A stretch of DNA of 5,207 nt, taken from contig JASJAL010000261.1 in assembly GCA_030067055.1 (NCBI GenBank), positions 1-5,207 on the forward strand, in the 5' to 3' direction. This document shows positions 2,573 through 5,207 of the stretch, piece by piece (within the stretch, counting starts at the first letter, position 1; every line of letters starts with the position of its first letter). The stretch is from Kiloniellales bacterium. Its GTDB lineage: Bacteria; Pseudomonadota; Alphaproteobacteria; Kiloniellales; JAKSBE01. The notes beneath the pieces are model-generated. The model did not search any database, was not told where the DNA came from, and saw only the letters and a program-made list of their open reading frames with translations. A program made the translations under genes and the position numbers.

Positions 2573-2582
2573 GTGACGTCAC
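2573..2582. promoter_or_regulatory. 10-bp palindrome, possible operator
   Basis: GTGACGTCAC is a perfect palindrome in the spacer between the CBS gene and the next promoter, about 60 bases upstream of that promoter's -35 element. Its position would suit a dimeric regulator. A 10-bp palindrome can occur by chance, and I recognise no specific factor for it. Confidence 0.3.
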
Positions 2583-2639
2583 GTACAGGCTCTGCAGGTC
2601 GAAGGGTTCGTTCGATCCTATGAGTCCGGGCCGTTCTCG

Positions 2640-2667
2640 TTGACCGCTCACTCCAGTCGTCTAGGCT
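2640..2667 (+). promoter_or_regulatory. Predicted sigma-70-type promoter for the basic helical protein
   Basis: TTGACC at 2640-2645 (5 of 6 matches to the -35 consensus) and TAGGCT at 2662-2667 (3 of 6 matches to the -10) are 16 bases apart. Transcription would start near 2674, leaving a leader of about 32 bases with a good ribosome site. The element overlaps an in-frame TTG at 2640, which argues against that TTG being the start codon of the gene below. Confidence 0.5.
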
Positions 2668-2692
2668 CGCAGTCGCCTTCTGTGGAGTCGAC

Positions 2693-2698
2693 AAGGAG
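2693..2698 (+). promoter_or_regulatory. Shine-Dalgarno site that fixes the start at 2706
   Basis: AAGGAG lies seven bases before ATG 2706, an ideal arrangement. The alternative in-frame TTG at 2640 lacks a comparable site and coincides with the predicted -35 element, so the ATG is preferred. Confidence 0.85.
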
Positions 2699-2705
2699 TC
2701 TCTGT

Positions 2706-3968
2706 ATGCCCAAAACGAAGCCCGCCCGCGCCACAGCCGCAACACCCGGTGGTCGCAGTGTTGCCAAGCCGCAAGGATCCAAACCCAAGTCGACCTCCGT
2801 CGCCCGTCGCAAGGCTGCCAGGCGCAGGACTTCGGCGCCACGGAGGAGCGGGCGGGTCAGCGTCGCGTCCAAGAAGAATCAGCTCGTCGTCCTGGATCAG
2901 AACACCGCCGAGCTGAGAGGCGACCTTCAGGCGATCAAGGCTCCGGCCGACAAGGCGCACAACGCGATCGAGAAGGTCAAGGCACCGCTGCTCCTGCCCG
3001 GCCAGATCAAGGCCAAGGTCCAGCGGGTCAAGACCGTTGCGAAGGGACTCGATTCGCTCGCGCGTCTGGCCAGCATCATCCCGGGGCCGATCGGCATCGG
3101 TGCTAAAGGTTTGCACCGCGCGCTCGTTCCGCTCATTGGCAAGCGCGGCGTGCCGGGCGTCCTCGACCAGGTCCTTTCCGCGCTCACCCGGGTCGACCGC
3201 GCACTGAAGCCGGTCGTGAAAAAGCTCAATCAGGTCGAACGCCCGATCGACGCGGCGCGCGACGACCTCGAAAACCTGCTCGTCCAGGTCAGCCGCCTCG
3301 AGGCCATCGCGGAGTCCGTGCGAAGCCACTACGGTGCAACGCCACCCGAGGATGTTCAGGCCTGCCTGGGCAAGCTGAATGACGGCCTTGGCCTGGTCGT
3401 CGGGCCGATGCGCGCTACGCGCCAGCGCGCGGCCGGACCGCTTGCCGAGCTGGCCAAGGGCCTCGATCAGCTGCGCGCCGCGCTCAAGCCTTTGGATGCC
3501 ATCGCCCGCGACGTCAATCGCGCCTTGTCCCAGCTCGAGTCAAAGACCGTGCGGCAGATCTCGAAGGCCCTCAACAAGATCGCCCGCGCCGTCAAGCCGA
3601 TCCTCGATCTTTGGGACAAGATCATCAAGAACACCATCGGACGACTCCTGAAGGCGCTCGGCATCAACCTCGGTGCCATCGACCGCTTCTTCAAGAACCT
3701 GATCAAGGCGCTCAATCCCTTCAAGGGCCTGCAACGCAAGATCGACCAGATCACCCGCAACCTGGCGGCCCGCGTGGCGGCCCTGCCTGCGGTGGCGGCC
3801 CTGCTGCGCGCCCTCGGCGCCTTGCCGGATCTCGAGCGCCAGCTCGATCGCGAGATACAAAAGGTCCTGCGCGGCGCCTGCCGGACGCTACTGCTGCCGC
3901 CGGGAGCCAAGGCAGGCTCAAAGGCCAAGCCAAAGGCGGCCCCCAGAATGCGCGCCAAGGCGGCCTAG
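2706..3968 (+). CDS. Hypothetical basic, alpha-helical protein with histone-H1-like tails, 420 residues
   Basis: I do not recognise a family. Residues 1-63 contain no acidic residue and are packed with Lys, Arg, Ala, Pro and Ser (for example VARRKAARRRTSAPRR at 32-47), like bacterial histone-H1-like tails. The last 20 or so residues (ending KPKAAPRMRAKAA) form a second, shorter basic tail. Between them, about 64-395 reads as almost continuous amphipathic helix with few aromatics. One Gly/Pro/Ile-rich stretch (IIPGPIGIGAKG, about 124-135) could be a hinge or membrane-touching turn. A motif of the form [RK]-A-[LV]-[KN]-P recurs near residues 166, 259, 296 and 336, suggesting internal repeats. 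No signal peptide or clear transmembrane segment is seen. The ATG at 2706 is supported by AAGGAG and a promoter upstream. Possible roles are nucleic-acid binding or a structural, envelope- or granule-associated helical protein; both are guesses. It converges on the RND gene. Confidence 0.85.
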   Translation: MPKTKPARATAATPGGRSVAKPQGSKPKSTSVARRKAARRRTSAPRRSGRVSVASKKNQLVVLDQNTAELRGDLQAIKAPADKAHNAIEKVKAPLLLPGQIKAKVQRVKTVAKGLDSLARLASIIPGPIGIGAKGLHRALVPLIGKRGVPGVLDQVLSALTRVDRALKPVVKKLNQVERPIDAARDDLENLLVQVSRLEAIAESVRSHYGATPPEDVQACLGKLNDGLGLVVGPMRATRQRAAGPLAELAKGLDQLRAALKPLDAIARDVNRALSQLESKTVRQISKALNKIARAVKPILDLWDKIIKNTIGRLLKALGINLGAIDRFFKNLIKALNPFKGLQRKIDQITRNLAARVAALPAVAALLRALGALPDLERQLDREIQKVLRGACRTLLLPPGAKAGSKAKPKAAPRMRAKAA

Positions 3969-3969
3969 G

Positions 3970-4152
3970 CTCTCCAGCACCGCCCATCTCGGCGACGTAG
4001 CCGAAGTCCATCTCAACCAGGTTGGGCCGGAACGTCGGTGCAAAGTTGCCGGCTAGCACGAGGCCGGCCGAGCTCTTGGCCGCTGGGCCCGCGACCGTTG
4101 TCTCGCGCAATACCGCCGCGGCGGCCTCGGCGTTGAGGCCGACCTTCCACCA
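3970..4152 (-). pseudogene. Relic of a beta-hydroxyacid dehydrogenase C-terminal domain
   Basis: Read on the minus strand from about 4152, one frame gives VGLNAEAAAAVLRE, then TTVAGPAAKSSAGLVLAGNF and APTFRPNLVEMDFGYVAEMG. This follows the pattern of the NAD_binding_11 domain of 3-hydroxyisobutyrate/tartronate-semialdehyde reductase-like enzymes: G-x-N, a helix, xVAxPAxK, then a G-x-F-x-P-x-F-x-x-x-L segment before the Lys-Asp helix. The usual Lys of that Lys-Asp pair is Met here. Only about 60 residues remain of a roughly 290-residue enzyme: there is no Rossmann domain, the upstream end runs into the RND gene's tail, and the other end meets the neighbouring CDS. It lies just downstream of the RND gene in the same direction. 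It is probably a deletion remnant. The family match is from memory, not a search. Confidence 0.55.
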
Positions 4153-4171
4153 AGCGGGGAGCTGCCCCGCT
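4153..4171 (-). terminator. Hairpin overlapping the RND stop codon
   Basis: AGCGGGG at 4153-4159 and CCCCGCT at 4165-4171 pair perfectly around a 5-base loop. The stem overlaps the permease stop codon (TAG, 4172-4170 on the minus strand). No T-run follows on either strand, so termination would be weak or would need Rho. It is the only strong hairpin between the two convergent genes. Confidence 0.4.
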
Positions 4172-5207
4172 ACTCCGCTGCCTTGTCGAAGGCCACGTGG
4201 AGGGGCTCATCCAGATGGCGCAGCTCGCGGTCGAGGCGGATGCCGGCGTGGGCGCGCGGCGGGGCCAGGGGCGCGAGCAGGCTGTAGATGACCGGAATGA
4301 GAACCAACGTGAAGACGGTTGCAATGCCCAGGCCGCCGAAGACGACCCAGCCGATGGCGCTGCGCGCCTCGGCTCCTGGACCGCTCGCCAGGATCAGCGG
4401 CAGTGCGCCCAGGACCGTGGACAGCATGGTCATAATGACTGGCCGCAGGCGGGTCGCCGCGGCAGTCCTGACCGCTTCGCCGACCGACATACCTCGGTCG
4501 CGCAGCTGATCGGCGAACTCGACCACCAGGATGCCGTTCTTGGCCATCAGTCCGACCAGCATGATCAGGCCGATCTCGCTGTAGATATTGAGGCTCGACC
4601 CGGTAAGCGCGAGGGCGAAGACTGCGGCCGCAAGGCCGAAGGGCACGGTCAAGAGAATGACCAGCGCGCTCAACACGCTCTCGAACTGCGCGGCCAGGAC
4701 CAGCAGCACGACCAGGATCGCGACGGCGAAGGTGATCGCGACCTCGTTCGAGGTGTCCTGCAAGGTCGCCGCCTCGTTCAGGAAGCGCAGGCCGATCCCC
4801 TCCGGCAGGACCTCCTCGGCAATCGCCTCGACGTCGGCGATCGCCTGCGACAGGGGATAGCCCGGGGGAAGGCCAGCGTCGATCTCGACGGCGCGCCGCT
4901 GGCCGGTCCGGTCCAGCTCGGCCGCGACTCCGGTCTCCTGCAGCCTAACGAAGGCCGAGAGCGGTACCAGCTCGCCTCGCGTCGAAGCGACGAAAAGGTT
5001 GTGCAGGTCGGTGGGATCGTTGATCGCGCCGGCTGCAGACTCCAGCAACACCGGGACCGAGCGGTCGTTGACGTTGAGCTCCGCGACCTCGAAGCCGTCG
5101 ATCATGGCCCGCAGGGTATCGACGATGCCCTGGACCGGCACCCCCAGGTCCTCGGCGCGCCGGCGGTCGACCTCGAGGGTCAACTGAGGCTGGGTCTGCT
5201 GGTACTC
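4170..5207 (-). CDS. RND-family multidrug efflux permease, C-terminal part (5' end outside the window)
   Basis: This is the inner-membrane pump of an AcrB-type (HAE-1) tripartite exporter, driving substrates out by proton motive force together with a periplasmic adaptor and an outer-membrane channel. 345 C-terminal residues are visible; families are usually about 1,030 long. The frame is open to the edge, reading EYQQTQPQLTLEVDRRRAED, so an internal TTG at 5183 is not the start. About residues 1-155 are the second periplasmic porter/docking region (VDRRRAEDLGV is typical). Five membrane helices follow, matching TM8-TM12: FAVAILVVLLVLAAQF; ALVILLTVPFGLAAAVFAL; IGLIMLVGLMAKNGILVVEF with the family motif GLMAKNGILVVEFA; PVIMTMLSTVLGALPLILA; and VVFGGLGIATVFTLVLIPV. 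The loop TRLRPVIMT before TM11 is also diagnostic. About 35 polar residues close the chain. Adaptor and channel genes are not in view and would be expected upstream, beyond the right edge. Substrate cannot be inferred. Confidence 0.95.
   Translation of the reverse strand, partial: EYQQTQPQLTLEVDRRRAEDLGVPVQGIVDTLRAMIDGFEVAELNVNDRSVPVLLESAAGAINDPTDLHNLFVASTRGELVPLSAFVRLQETGVAAELDRTGQRRAVEIDAGLPPGYPLSQAIADVEAIAEEVLPEGIGLRFLNEAATLQDTSNEVAITFAVAILVVLLVLAAQFESVLSALVILLTVPFGLAAAVFALALTGSSLNIYSEIGLIMLVGLMAKNGILVVEFADQLRDRGMSVGEAVRTAAATRLRPVIMTMLSTVLGALPLILASGPGAEARSAIGWVVFGGLGIATVFTLVLIPVIYSLLAPLAPPRAHAGIRLDRELRHLDEPLHVAFDKAAE

Noticed and set aside
2640..2705. A 22-residue N-terminal extension of the basic helical protein from TTG 2640.
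   Set aside because: The TTG coincides with a good -35 element and lacks a ribosome site, while ATG 2706 has AAGGAG at ideal spacing.
2661..3329. A 222-codon minus-strand frame opposite the basic helical protein.
   Set aside because: It is antisense to a gene with promoter, ribosome site and consistent helical composition; no domain is visible in it.

Overview
The window is GC-rich bacterial DNA, most likely from a proteobacterium. An alphaproteobacterium is my guess, from the style of the CBS-pair protein and the RND efflux pump; this is inference only. It splits into a dense tRNA array (about 45-2050), two plus-strand protein genes (2111-3968), and the C-terminal third of a minus-strand efflux permease that runs off the right edge (4170-5207).

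The left 2 kb starts with an intrinsic terminator for something upstream. It then carries 21 tRNA genes, all on the plus strand, most separated by only 1-20 bases. In order: Asn(GTT), Trp(CCA), Ile(GAT), Pro(CGG), His(GTG), Gly(TCC), Glu(CTC), Ala(TGC), Glu(TTC), Val(TAC), Arg(GCG), Arg(TCG), Ser(GCT), Asp(GTC), Thr(TGT), Lys(CTT), Met(CAT), Lys(TTT), Leu(CAG), Ser(TGA), Phe(GAA). That is 17 of 20 amino acids; Cys, Gln and Tyr are absent. Acceptor stems are almost all perfectly paired and 20 of 21 genes encode CCA. Many cores break otherwise near-universal rules: U8 is missing in six, C33 replaces U33 in two, tRNA-Leu has no long variable arm, two T-loops are altered, and one Arg tRNA has anticodon GCG. 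Such compact, divergent, mixed-isotype sets resemble the 'tRNA arrays' known from some phages, plasmids and integrative elements rather than a core housekeeping tRNA locus. No integrase or phage gene is visible here. Two tRNA-sized gaps inside the array (203-316 and 713-828) hold unexplained structure.

Downstream, 60 bases after tRNA-Phe and with no clear terminator between, is a 140-residue tandem-CBS-domain protein, a likely adenine-nucleotide-sensing regulator. A spacer with a perfect 9-bp hairpin and a 10-bp palindrome precedes a promoter and a 420-residue lysine/arginine-rich helical protein of unknown function with histone-H1-like tails. Between it and the convergent RND permease gene lies a short minus-strand relic that looks like the C-terminal domain of a beta-hydroxyacid dehydrogenase. 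I see no clear functional link between the protein genes and the tRNA array, apart from possible read-through of the array transcript into the CBS gene.
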